In this document: positions 56,366-64,000 of the stretch, in pieces
Numbering within the stretch: the first letter of the stretch is position 1
Layout of the letters: every line of letters begins with the position of its first letter
Program-made: the position numbers and the translations under genes
Notes under the pieces: model-generated
Databases searched by the model: none
The model's input: only the letters and a program-made list of their open reading frames with translations
Told to the model about the DNA's origin: nothing
DNA from: Acidobacteriota bacterium
GTDB taxonomy: Bacteria; Acidobacteriota; Terriglobia; Terriglobales; Acidobacteriaceae
Length of the DNA stretch: 64,000 nucleotides
NCBI GenBank assembly: GCA_021816455.1
Contig: JAKAXU010000013.1
Location: forward strand, 1 to 64,000
Reading direction: 5' to 3'

Positions 56366-57538
56366 ATGCTGTTCGCAAGCCGTCTTTCATTGATCCGTCG
56401 ACCTGCAGGTTCTGCGCTGTGCAAGCGCGCAGCCTTCGCATTTCTCATGATGACTTCACTCATTCTGACCGGTTGCGGCAACGAGTTCTTCTTGCCGGTG
56501 AACAACACGACGACGGCCGCGGGATCGACAACCTACGCCTACGTGGTGAACGTAAGTAACACTGGAAGCGGCGGCACGCTATCCGAGTACTCGCTGACCA
56601 GCGGTGTTGTCGCCGCGCTTTCCGGTTCGCCCATCACTCTTCCTGCCACGCCGACGTCCATCGTGGTCTCGCCAAATAATCTCTTCGTTTATGTGGGCAC
56701 ATCGGTCGGAGTGCTGATGTACACGATCAATACGGACGGAACGCTGACCCAGGGCAATAACGGAACGGTGATTTATCAGGGTCCGTCGCAGCCGCAGAGC
56801 CTTGCGGTGGACGCAACCTCGTCCTGGCTGATCGTTGCCAACAAGAACTCGACGGAGCTGGACGCGCTGGCAATTTCACCGCTCTCCGGCCTGGCGCAGA
56901 CAGGTACGCCGGTTTCTGCCACGCTGGATGCGGCTTCGCCCGTTCAGGTGGCCATGGCTCCGGCGAATGACAATGTCTTCATCGCGCTGGGCAGCGGCGG
57001 AACAGACGCTATCAGTTTCAGCGCGTTGGCTGCATCGCCCTGGGGAATCGCGCCCTTTCACATCAATCTGGCCGCCAACAGCACTGCCGCCAACGCGGTC
57101 GCCGTAGATCCCAGCTCCACCTATCTGTTCATCGGCGAGGCCCCCTCGAATCTTCTGCGGAAATTTGCGATCTCGAACCTGAGCGCGGCCCAGAATACAT
57201 ACAGTGCCGGTCAGTCGCCGACGGCGATTCTCTCGGATCCAACCGGCCAATATGTGTATGTGACCGATTTTTCCTCGAACACGCTCACCGGATTTTCCCT
57301 GAACGCCGGAACGCTGACGACACTGACCGACTCCCCGTTCGCGACGGCGAAATCGCCGATCGCCATCGCTGAAGACAGCACGAAGAGCTATGTCGTGGTG
57401 GCGGGCTTTGGCAACAATCCGGATCTGTGGGTCTACAGCTATGACCCCACGAGTGCGGGTACGCTCGATGTGGCGACGACGCTTTCGACGGCCGCTACTG
57501 ATCCGTCGTATGCTATTGCGCTTGCCCTCACGCATTGA
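56366..57538 (+). CDS. Beta-propeller lipoprotein (lactonase/YVTN type)
   Basis: A 390-residue lipoprotein: a hydrophobic leader ends in the lipobox LTGC (cysteine near residue 37). The mature part is made of YVTN/lactonase-like blades (YVVNVSNTGSGGTLS, YVYVTDFSSNTLTGFSL, then TPTSIVVSPNN). Such proteins are common in Acidobacteriota; the enzymatic role is not shown. Its stop lies 116 bp from that of the convergent ferritin-like gene. Confidence 0.75.
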   Translation: MLFASRLSLIRRPAGSALCKRAAFAFLMMTSLILTGCGNEFFLPVNNTTTAAGSTTYAYVVNVSNTGSGGTLSEYSLTSGVVAALSGSPITLPATPTSIVVSPNNLFVYVGTSVGVLMYTINTDGTLTQGNNGTVIYQGPSQPQSLAVDATSSWLIVANKNSTELDALAISPLSGLAQTGTPVSATLDAASPVQVAMAPANDNVFIALGSGGTDAISFSALAASPWGIAPFHINLAANSTAANAVAVDPSSTYLFIGEAPSNLLRKFAISNLSAAQNTYSAGQSPTAILSDPTGQYVYVTDFSSNTLTGFSLNAGTLTTLTDSPFATAKSPIAIAEDSTKSYVVVAGFGNNPDLWVYSYDPTSAGTLDVATTLSTAATDPSYAIALALTH

Positions 57539-57654
57539 TTTGCTGAGTGTGTCAAACGGATATGCCCGGAGTCTGCCGCACAGTGGAATCTCTGCTTGAC
57601 GGACACCGGGCTGATCCAGGGAAGGTGCATTTCCGGCTGGTTCGATGAGAGGCT

Positions 57655-58638
57655 TCAGGCGCTCGGTGCGCTGCCGGTGCACGCCAACTCCAGCGAAGCC
57701 GAACCCATCAGTGCAGTCTGCAGACTGTAAGCGGTGGTGCCGCTGCCCTGTGTGATGAACGGCCCAAGCGCGGCAGCTGCCGACGAGCTTCCGGTGTAGA
57801 CCGAGGTCAGGCTGTCGGTCGATTCATAGCACTCGTTATCCGCGGGCAGAATCGAAGTTCCGGCAAAGGTGCTGCCGCTGGGAATGGCGCGAGCCAGCGA
57901 GCGGTGCTCCGCTTCCACACCCAGAATGGCAGCGCAGATTTTCGCAAACTCCGAGAGCTGGGCAGAGGTGTACGCCGATCCCCCGGCGGACATCTGAGTC
58001 GAACTGTACGGCGAAACACCGCCGATCATCAGGCTGAACTCTTCGACCGCCGTCATGTAGGCTGCGATGAAAGCGGTCTCCAACGCGACCAGGACGGGGA
58101 AGAAGTTGGTCAGTGTATCGAAGGTGCCGGTAGGGAAGTAGAAGGTTTGCACCGGATCGCTGCTGGCTGCACTGATGTTCAACTGTGTACGCATCAGGTC
58201 CGCATGCTGGATTTCTTCAGAGAGAGCGCCGCGGAGATAGCCAACATTGGCAACGCTGCCGGATGCGGAGACATTCGTTGCGGTACCACCGGTGCCGGCC
58301 AGGTTGGGATCCTGAATGACTCCGCCGACCAGCGCGTTGTAATACATCGTGGTGGCTAGATCTTCGGCGATCAAAGCAGCCGTGAAGACCTGCTGTGCGG
58401 TATCGGCCGAGGTTGTGTTTGACTGCGCCATGGCCGTAGTCCCGCTGGAGCCGCAGCCGGTGATCGCGGCAGCACCCGCAACTGCGCCTGCGACGCCCAA
58501 TCCGGAAAGGAAGCGTCGGCGGTTCATGGCCTGGATGGCCGCGTCCATGCGTCGAATCGACTGAATGCCGAACGAAGCGGTGATCTCCTGCTCCGGGGTC
58601 CGAAGCGCGGAAAGGTTACGAAAGCGTTGCAAGAGCAT
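57655..58638 (-). CDS. Tat-exported ferritin-like domain lipoprotein
   Basis: The start at ATG 58638 is used because AGGAGG precedes it by six bases. The 327-residue product carries a Tat signal with a lipobox: MNRRRFLSGLGVAG and then AITGCG (residues about 48-75). The leader before the twin arginine is unusually long (about 47 residues). The mature part has the ferritin-like DUF (SEEIQHADLMRTQL, then ALETAFIAAYMTAVEEF), with the glutamates and histidine that would bind a diiron centre. It is divergent from the SH3-like gene. Confidence 0.75.
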   Translation of the reverse strand: MLLQRFRNLSALRTPEQEITASFGIQSIRRMDAAIQAMNRRRFLSGLGVAGAVAGAAAITGCGSSGTTAMAQSNTTSADTAQQVFTAALIAEDLATTMYYNALVGGVIQDPNLAGTGGTATNVSASGSVANVGYLRGALSEEIQHADLMRTQLNISAASSDPVQTFYFPTGTFDTLTNFFPVLVALETAFIAAYMTAVEEFSLMIGGVSPYSSTQMSAGGSAYTSAQLSEFAKICAAILGVEAEHRSLARAIPSGSTFAGTSILPADNECYESTDSLTSVYTGSSSAAAALGPFITQGSGTTAYSLQTALMGSASLELACTGSAPSA

Positions 58639-58725
58639 GGTGTCCTCCTGCAATGGGAACGAAGCACCTCGCAAACCGGATTGAGTGCAAAATTATATTT
58701 TTTAACTGGTATTCTTGAGGGGAAG

Positions 58726-60006
58726 TTGCGACTCTCCCGTACACAATACGACGGTTTCAGCAATCGCCGGAATTGGCGCTTTGCCGTGCCGCTTTGCTTC
58801 ACTGCGCTGGTCTGGCTGGCGGGGATGCTTTCCGGTTGTGCCCGCTTCCGCTCGCATCCGCACGAATACGTCTACGTTGCCGCGCGGGAGGTGTACCTGC
58901 GCGACCGCGTAGCGGCCGTTTCGAATCGCGTCGCCCTGGTCAAAAACGGGCAACGACTGGAGGTCGTCGAGCACGGACACCGCTTTGACCAGGTACGCAC
59001 CCCGGATGGCAAGCTCGGCTGGCTCCAGGACCACACGGTCATCGACCAGCAGGAATTCGATCAATATCAGCAACTGGGCCGCGACCATGCGCAGGACCCG
59101 GTTGTCGCTACAGCGCAGCTTCGCGACGATCTCTACCTGCATCTCACGCCGGGTCGGCAAACCGACCATTTCTATCTGGTGCCCGGCAACAGCCACGTCC
59201 AATTGCTCGAACGCGCTTCGATTCCGCACGTGGTTCCGGGCGCTGTTCCCGCGTCAGCAGGTCAGAAGGCCGGTCAACCTGCCGATCAGCCACCGGTGGT
59301 TCCCATGGAGGACTGGTGGCTGGTGCGGGACAGCAGCGGCAATACAGGCTGGTTGCTGGGCAGCCGTGTCGATGTGGACATTCCCGACGCGATTGGCGAG
59401 TACGCAGAAGGGCAGCGAATGGTGGCTGCTTATCCGCTGGCCACGGTCACCGACAACGGAGACGCGGCGCGGGACCGGGCGCGCGGTCATCGGGGTCTGG
59501 ACCGTCGGGGCTACGCTCACGCTCCAGGCGGCGAGTCGCAGGGCGGCGGCCAGGCCCCATCCGTCGCAGGAGACTCCGCAGATGCAGCCGAGCAGCAGCT
59601 CTCCGGGCCGAAACAGAGGATTGAGTACCTGGTGTTGCTCGCGGCGCCCAGGAGCGGATTGCCGTATGATTTTGACCAGATTCGCGTCTTCACCTGGAGC
59701 CTGAATCATCACCGCTATGAGACGGCCTATCGTCTGCGCGATTTTGAAGGATTCTTTCCGGTCACGATGAGCCACGAATCCGTCAATGGCGTCTCGTATC
59801 CGGCCTTCAGTTTTCACATCGCCGGAGCATCCGGCTCGGCCATCGATCCGGCAACCGGAATCGCTCATTCGCTGGCGCAGCGTACAGTCAGTTTTCGGTT
59901 GGAAGGCAACATCATCCGGCGGACCGGAGCCGACCAGGCTCCAATCGAAGCGCACACGAGAAGCGCCGAAGCGAAGAAATCCAGGCTCGGACACACGCGT
60001 CGTTAG
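58726..60006 (+). CDS. SH3-like domain lipoprotein, unknown function
   Basis: A 426-residue protein if it begins at TTG 58726, which follows GAGGGGA closely; the frame upstream overlaps the neighbouring gene's leader. The N-terminus has a hydrophobic segment and a lipobox (AGMLSGC). Residues about 45-110 look like an SH3-type repeat (DRVAAVSNRVALV, GKLGWLQDH), with a second from GDWWLVRD to GWLLGS. The centre is glycine-, arginine- and alanine-rich, and the C-terminal part is predicted beta. It probably binds peptidoglycan or a partner in the periplasm. Its TAG overlaps the palindromic element at 60005. Confidence 0.6.
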   Translation: MRLSRTQYDGFSNRRNWRFAVPLCFTALVWLAGMLSGCARFRSHPHEYVYVAAREVYLRDRVAAVSNRVALVKNGQRLEVVEHGHRFDQVRTPDGKLGWLQDHTVIDQQEFDQYQQLGRDHAQDPVVATAQLRDDLYLHLTPGRQTDHFYLVPGNSHVQLLERASIPHVVPGAVPASAGQKAGQPADQPPVVPMEDWWLVRDSSGNTGWLLGSRVDVDIPDAIGEYAEGQRMVAAYPLATVTDNGDAARDRARGHRGLDRRGYAHAPGGESQGGGQAPSVAGDSADAAEQQLSGPKQRIEYLVLLAAPRSGLPYDFDQIRVFTWSLNHHRYETAYRLRDFEGFFPVTMSHESVNGVSYPAFSFHIAGASGSAIDPATGIAHSLAQRTVSFRLEGNIIRRTGADQAPIEAHTRSAEAKKSRLGHTRR

Positions 60007-60112
60007 AGCATTTTCGCTCATCGTCTATACAGACTGGAAGGGGTGAGTGTGGCTTTTCCTTGGGGAAAAGCCACAGCGTCTTCACTGGAAGCAGTGTGAG
60101 CGAAAACACTCT
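60005..60112. repeat. MITE-like 108-bp element with nested palindromes
   Basis: Imperfect terminal inverted repeats (60005-60020 and 60097-60112, 14 of 16 bases matching) bracket the element. Inside, TGTGGCTTTTCC (60048-60059) and GGAAAAGCCACA (60064-60075) form a perfect 12-base stem with a four-base loop, and CACTG-GAAG-CAGTG (60083-60096) forms a second hairpin. The element sits between two convergent genes, its left tip overlapping one stop codon and its right tip two bases from the other. It could be a MITE or REP-like repeat acting as bidirectional terminator. No protein is encoded. Confidence 0.7.
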
Positions 60113-60114
60113 GA

Positions 60115-61299
60115 CTAGCGTGGAGAGCTTAAAAACGCCGCAATTGCGTCGACGACTGTTTGCTGCTCGACCTCGGTGATCTCCGGGAAGATGGGCAGCG
60201 CAAGCACTTCTCGCGCTGCGCGCTCCGCTTCCGGAAAACAGCCGTCGCGGTAACCGAGCAAGTCCAGCGCCTTCTGCCGGTGCAACGGCACGGGATAATA
60301 AATCTCAGATCCGATCTTTTGTGCGGTCAGGTGTTCCCGCAGCGCATCTCGCCGCGCGCAGCGAATCACATACTGGTGCCAGACGTGATGCTGGTTCGGT
60401 CCCTCCGTTGGCAAAATCACTCCGTGCTGCGGGTACACGGAGGACTCTGCGACTCCGGCGGCGCGAAACAAGCGATCATATCGCGCCGCCGCCGCTCGGC
60501 GCTCTTCGTTCCACCGCCGGATATACCGTAGCTTCACGCCGAGAATTGCGCCCTGGAAGCCGTCCATGCGGGTGTTCCATCCCACCTCGTCGTGGTGGTA
60601 GCGCACGCGCATTCCGTGCTGGCGCAGCATGCGCGCCCGCTCGGCAAACTCCGGGTTGTTGGTCGTGACCAGGCCGGCGTCGCCCGCTGCGCTCAGGTTT
60701 TTTGTCGGATAGAAGCTGAAAGCGGCAATGTCGCCGAGTCCACCCGCATGCGAATGTCGCCAGCGTGCCCCCCATGCCTGCGCGGCGTCTTCGACCAGCA
60801 GCAGATTGCGCTCTTTCGCCAGACGGGCAAAATCCTCCCAGTCCACGCACTGTCCGTAGAGGTGCACCGGGAGCAGCGCGCGGACGCGCTCGGCACCCGG
60901 CTGGTCCAGCGCGCTTTCCACCGATTGAGGGGAAAGATTGAAGGTGATCGGATCGATGTCCGCAAGTACCGGTCGTGCGCCGACGCGAAGAATGGAGCTG
61001 ACCGACGCAAAAAAACTGAAGGGAGTGGTGACGACCGCGTCGTCCGATCCAATACCCGCAGTCGCCAGCGCCAGCCAAAGCGCATCCGTTCCCGACGAGC
61101 ATCCAATCGCCGCCCGCACGCCGAGTTGCTCTGCCGCCGCACCCTCAAACCGCTCGACTGGTTCGCCGAGGATGAACTGCCTGCGGTCGATCACCGTGCC
61201 GAGCGCCTCCAGCAGCTCCTCGCGCAAAGGAGCATACTGGCGCTCCAGGTCGATCATCGGAACAGCGGGAGTGGCGATACTTTTCCGAGCATCGGACAT
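60115..61299 (-). CDS. DegT/DnrJ/EryC1/StrS-family sugar aminotransferase
   Basis: The 394-residue product starts at ATG 61299 (the longer frame has no homology). It has the PLP site: K200 (FSFYPTKNLSAAG) and D171/Q174 (VEDAAQAWGA), with the SSGTDALWLAL opening of the family. Family members transfer an amino group to a keto-sugar nucleotide for lipopolysaccharide or glycan. No nucleotide-sugar genes adjoin, so the substrate is open. It diverges from hfq. Confidence 0.88.
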   Translation of the reverse strand: MSDARKSIATPAVPMIDLERQYAPLREELLEALGTVIDRRQFILGEPVERFEGAAAEQLGVRAAIGCSSGTDALWLALATAGIGSDDAVVTTPFSFFASVSSILRVGARPVLADIDPITFNLSPQSVESALDQPGAERVRALLPVHLYGQCVDWEDFARLAKERNLLLVEDAAQAWGARWRHSHAGGLGDIAAFSFYPTKNLSAAGDAGLVTTNNPEFAERARMLRQHGMRVRYHHDEVGWNTRMDGFQGAILGVKLRYIRRWNEERRAAAARYDRLFRAAGVAESSVYPQHGVILPTEGPNQHHVWHQYVIRCARRDALREHLTAQKIGSEIYYPVPLHRQKALDLLGYRDGCFPEAERAAREVLALPIFPEITEVEQQTVVDAIAAFLSSPR

Positions 61300-61476
61300 G
61301 ATTGAGCGGTCCCTTTGGCGCCGCAGATAAGCGTCCCCGGAGCCGGACACGCTGCAATGCGCAAACTTCATCTTAGCAACCGTCACTCGCCGTTTTTTGA
61401 GGATAAGAATACCGGAGCCTCTCCCGGCAACGGGCCGACGGAAGCAGATCTTATCCGCTGAAGGTGGAGATTGGCC

Positions 61477-61506
61477 TTGTTCCAATGCGGGCTGAGCGCC
61501 TATAGT
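61477..61506 (+). promoter_or_regulatory. Candidate promoter of hfq
   Basis: TTGTTC (61477-61482), 18 bp, TATAGT (61501-61506). The -10 is good and the -35 is weak. The leader to the ATG at 61654 would be about 140 bases. Confidence 0.4.
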
Positions 61507-61653
61507 GATGGTGTTGACGAAGGCAGGCACTCTGCTGCGCTTGGAATTCTTCGTTTGGCCGCGCCTTGCTCGCGCACTGGCGACGGTTTCACATCAATCG
61601 CGTCAACCTGCTGTTCCACAAAGAAGTCTAAATTTTTTACAGGAGATCGGCAC

Positions 61654-61953
61654 ATGGACAACAAGCCGGCACAGAACATTCAGGATACCTTCCTGAATAC
61701 CGTCCGCAAGGACAAGACCCCCATCACGATTTACCTTGTCAGCGGCGTCAAGCTGACGGGTAGAATCCGTTCCTTCGACAAGTATTCAGTACTGCTGGAG
61801 AATAACAGCCAGGAGCAGCTGATCTTCAAGCACGCTATCTCGACGGTGGTCAGCAATCGCGCTGTCGTACATAGCGGCGACCATCGCCCGGCGGCATCTG
61901 CGCCAATAACTCCGTCCTCCGCGGCGCCAGTAAATCCGGCCAGTCATTCCTAA
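61654..61953 (+). CDS. hfq: RNA chaperone Hfq
   Basis: The 99-residue product has the Sm core: Q7, with [16 protein letters not shown], the VSGVKLTG strand, FDKYSVLLE, and the YS-class proximal end [10 protein letters not shown]. It helps small RNAs pair with mRNAs. The start at ATG 61654 has AGGAG eight bases before. A proline/alanine/serine-rich tail follows the core. It adjoins hflX as in many bacteria. Confidence 0.96.
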   Translation: MDNKPAQNIQDTFLNTVRKDKTPITIYLVSGVKLTGRIRSFDKYSVLLENNSQEQLIFKHAISTVVSNRAVVHSGDHRPAASAPITPSSAAPVNPASHS

Positions 61954-62034
61954 GTTGCAGGTCGACGCAGGCTCCCGTATGCGCCAGGAAAATAACCCAC
62001 TCGACGAGCGTCCTGCGCCGCTTCGGGGGTGCGT

Positions 62035-63474
62035 ATGGCTGTGACGGAGCGAGCAGTTCTGGTCGGCGTGGATCTCCCGGGTCGAGGCTTCGCATCTCAG
62101 GCATCCTCACAACGGCTCAGCGCAAGGCAGGCGCGCGCGGGCGCAGATGCCGCCGCGCAGCCTCCCGCAGCAGATGCAGCGGAGTTGTCACCCGCATTGG
62201 CCAGAATCGCGGAGAGTGTGGCAAGCCACGACGAGCTTCTGGCGGAATTTCGAGAGCTGGTGCGAAGCGCCGGTGCGGAGATCGTGGCCGAAGTGGTGCA
62301 GCGGCGCCAGCGGCCGGACCCGGCGACGCTGTTTGGCGCGGGCAAACTGGAGGAAATTCGCGGGATTGTCTCCTCTTGTCAGGCCGACCTTGTGCTCGTC
62401 GATCATGAACTGACGCCGACGCAGTTTCGCAATCTGGAGGATCGGCTGGAGTGCCGCGTCCTGGATCGTACACAGCTCATTCTGGACATCTTTGCCGGTC
62501 ATGCTCGTACGCGCGAAGGCCAGCTTCAGGTGGAGTGCGCTCAGTTGGAATATCAGTTGCCGCGCCTTGCCGGGCGTGGCCGCTCCATGTCACAGCTGGG
62601 CGGCGGCATTGGAACTCGTGGCCCAGGCGAGACGCAGCTTGAGACGGATCGCCGTAAGATCCAGCGCCGTCTCGTGCATCTGCGCACCCAACTGGAAGCG
62701 GTGCGCCGCGTGCGGCGCCAGCAGCGGCAGAGGCGCGAAGCTGTGCCGGTTCCGACGGTGGCTCTTGTCGGTTACACCAATGCGGGAAAAAGCTCGCTTT
62801 TCAATCGCTTGACGGGTGCCCAGGTGCTCTCTTCGTCGCGGATGTTCGCGACACTCGATCCCAAGCTGCGCGCCATAGAGTTGCCCAGCCGCCGCCGCAT
62901 CCTGCTCTCCGACACCGTCGGGTTTATTCGCAATCTGCCGCACATGCTGGTTTCCAGCTTCCGCGCGACGCTCGAAGAAGTGGAACGCGCGGAGATTTTG
63001 TTGCATATTCGGGATGCGGCTTCGGAATCGTTCCGGGAGCAGAAGGAACAGGTGGAACGCGTACTCGGTGAACTCAACGCCTTACAAATTCCGCGCATCG
63101 AGGTATTGAACAAGGCCGATCTGCTCGATCCTGAGCAGGTCGAAGCAGGCGCATCTGCCGGCGCCGTATATGTTTCCGCGCATACAGGCTTTGGCCTCGA
63201 GCGCCTGCTGCTGGCCATCGACGAAGCTCTGACGGCCGATCCGATGATCGAGTCGGAGATGTGTCTGAGCCAGTCCGACGGTGCCACACTGGCCGCTTTG
63301 GAGGCTGGCGCAGTCATTCTCCACAGGGAGTATTTCATGGATCAGGTCCGGATTCGGATGCGTGCTCCAGCCTCGCTGCTGGGACGATTTGCAAAGACGC
63401 ACCCCGACGCGCGCAGCGCAGAAATCCACACCTCCTGCTCTGCGAAAACCAGTCGAAAAAGTTCGAAAAAATAA
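62035..63474 (+). CDS. hflX: Ribosome-associated GTPase HflX
   Basis: The 479-residue product has the HflX domain with [10 protein letters not shown] and [12 protein letters not shown], the [12 protein letters not shown] segment, and the G domain (P-loop [14 protein letters not shown]). It splits or rescues stalled ribosomes. A GTG at 62029 in frame is possible, but the ATG at 62035 fits the purine run before it. It ends in a basic tail (SRKSSKK) and lies 81 bp after hfq. Confidence 0.95.
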   Translation: MAVTERAVLVGVDLPGRGFASQASSQRLSARQARAGADAAAQPPAADAAELSPALARIAESVASHDELLAEFRELVRSAGAEIVAEVVQRRQRPDPATLFGAGKLEEIRGIVSSCQADLVLVDHELTPTQFRNLEDRLECRVLDRTQLILDIFAGHARTREGQLQVECAQLEYQLPRLAGRGRSMSQLGGGIGTRGPGETQLETDRRKIQRRLVHLRTQLEAVRRVRRQQRQRREAVPVPTVALVGYTNAGKSSLFNRLTGAQVLSSSRMFATLDPKLRAIELPSRRRILLSDTVGFIRNLPHMLVSSFRATLEEVERAEILLHIRDAASESFREQKEQVERVLGELNALQIPRIEVLNKADLLDPEQVEAGASAGAVYVSAHTGFGLERLLLAIDEALTADPMIESEMCLSQSDGATLAALEAGAVILHREYFMDQVRIRMRAPASLLGRFAKTHPDARSAEIHTSCSAKTSRKSSKK

Positions 63475-63475
63475 G

Positions 63476-63546
63476 GTGGGCCGCGAAAAGTGGGAGTGGA
63501 GATACGTTCCCAAAATTGCGCGGCCCGCTGGACCCTGAAGCGGGTC
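63476..63546 (+). terminator. Nested hairpins after hflX
   Basis: GGGCCGCG (63478-63485) pairs with CGCGGCCC (63519-63526), and extends by a G-C and a T-G pair. Within it TGGGA (63491-63495) pairs with TCCCA (63508-63512). A further hairpin, GACCC (63531-63535) and GGGTC (63542-63546), follows. No T tract, but the structure may end hflX or act as a leader for the atp gene. Confidence 0.5.
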
Positions 63547-63657
63547 TAGGTGATACTCTAAGCATAAGCCGATTTCAGGGAAACGCAACAAGAAATTCAC
63601 AGGACGGATACCCGGCCTTGGAATGCCTCATGATTGCGCTCCGCAGGTTCCTGCGCG

Positions 63658-63687
63658 TTGACAGGCCAATTTTGCCCCTGTTACAAC
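63658..63687 (+). promoter_or_regulatory. Candidate promoter of the atp gene
   Basis: TTGACA (63658-63663), 18 bp, TACAAC (63682-63687), 57 bases before the ATG of atpF. Confidence 0.5.
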
Positions 63688-63743
63688 AGTAGGTTCCTGA
63701 CCAAACTCGTGTTTGCCGCGGAAGGATTCTCAAAAACCTCGTC

Positions 63744-64000
63744 ATGCAGGAAATCATTCTCCAGGTTGGTGCGCTTCTTCTCGGTTCCGTGCCGACGTTG
63801 ATTCTCTTCATCGTGCTCGTTCTGGCCTATCAGTTTCTGGTGCAGGGGCCGCTTTCGCGCACTCTGCGCGAGCGCCACGCGCGCACCACAGGAGCCGTCG
63901 AGGAAGCGCACAAAGCGATTGCTGCCGCCGAAGCTCGTGCCGCCGAGTACGCGGAAAAGCTGCGCCAAGCGCGGGCCGAGGTCTTTCGCATGCGTGAACA
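63744..64000 (+). CDS. atpF: ATP synthase F0 subunit b, cut at window edge
   Basis: The frame from ATG 63744 runs to the window end with no stop: an N-terminal membrane helix (LILFIVLVLAYQFLVQGPL) is followed by a charged helix (ERHARTTGAVEEAHKAIAAA) typical of subunit b, the peripheral stalk of the ATP synthase. The remaining atp genes lie to the right. The end is missing, so a b' variant is also possible. Confidence 0.85.
   Translation, partial: MQEIILQVGALLLGSVPTLILFIVLVLAYQFLVQGPLSRTLRERHARTTGAVEEAHKAIAAAEARAAEYAEKLRQARAEVFRMRE

Overview
The window looks like a chromosome segment from an Acidobacteriota bacterium, most likely class Terriglobia (relatives such as Granulicella, Terriglobus, Edaphobacter). 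The support is two Oar-type TonB-dependent receptors of about 1,190 residues with an N-terminal carboxypeptidase-regulatory repeat, many Tat- or Sec-exported carbohydrate proteins, carboxypeptidase-regulatory/TPR proteins, a moderately high GC content, and a housekeeping set (ffh, trmFO, queC, moeA, pyk, hfq-hflX, atpF) in an arrangement typical of no Proteobacterium I know. No rRNA, intact tRNA or CRISPR array is seen.

Layout. 1-148: edge of an IS21-like element. 0.3-8.1 kb: an FAD reductase fused to a START/SRPBCC-like domain, a Tat-exported glycosidase-like protein, and a ROK regulator with a FucP-family sugar transporter. 8.2-13.2 kb: gcvT, a small membrane protein, methylmalonyl-CoA mutase large subunit, a 5'-nucleotidase and a broken phytoene-desaturase-like gene. 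13.5-14.6 kb: a methyltransferase and an IS5-type transposase remnant. 14.6-19.0 kb (minus): MFS transporter, jelly-roll protein, TolB-like propeller, TIM-barrel sugar isomerase. 19.5-35.3 kb: a carbohydrate-use locus with two TonB receptors, a TPR protein, an AraA-fold isomerase, L-rhamnose mutarotase, a clan GH-A hydrolase and a GH78 alpha-L-rhamnosidase; it looks built for importing and breaking down rhamnose-bearing glycans. 35.5-50.6 kb: acyltransferase, site-2 protease, BrkB, pyk, tonB, DedA, moeA, queC, trmFO, a TauE exporter without an ordinary start codon, and ffh. 50.7 kb: a tRNA-Pro 3' fragment. 50.7-58.6 kb: MscS, universal stress protein, DUF2203, MFS, M28 peptidase, beta-propeller lipoprotein, ferritin-like protein. 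58.7-64.0 kb: SH3-like lipoprotein, a 108-bp MITE-like palindrome, a DegT aminotransferase, hfq-hflX, and the start of atpF.

How parts connect. In the rhamnose locus, outer-membrane uptake (TonB receptors, with a TonB energiser at 40 kb) would feed hydrolases (GH78, GH-A), then mutarotase and isomerase, whose genes overlap and are probably translationally coupled. The ROK/FucP pair could serve the same deoxysugars. No undescribed defence or RNA-guided system was found. The observations most worth checking are the rhaM-coupled AraA-like isomerase, the FAD-SRPBCC fusion, the palindromic element at 60 kb, the TauE gene with an apparent ATC start, the tRNA-Pro relic, and palindromes lying over both receptor promoters.
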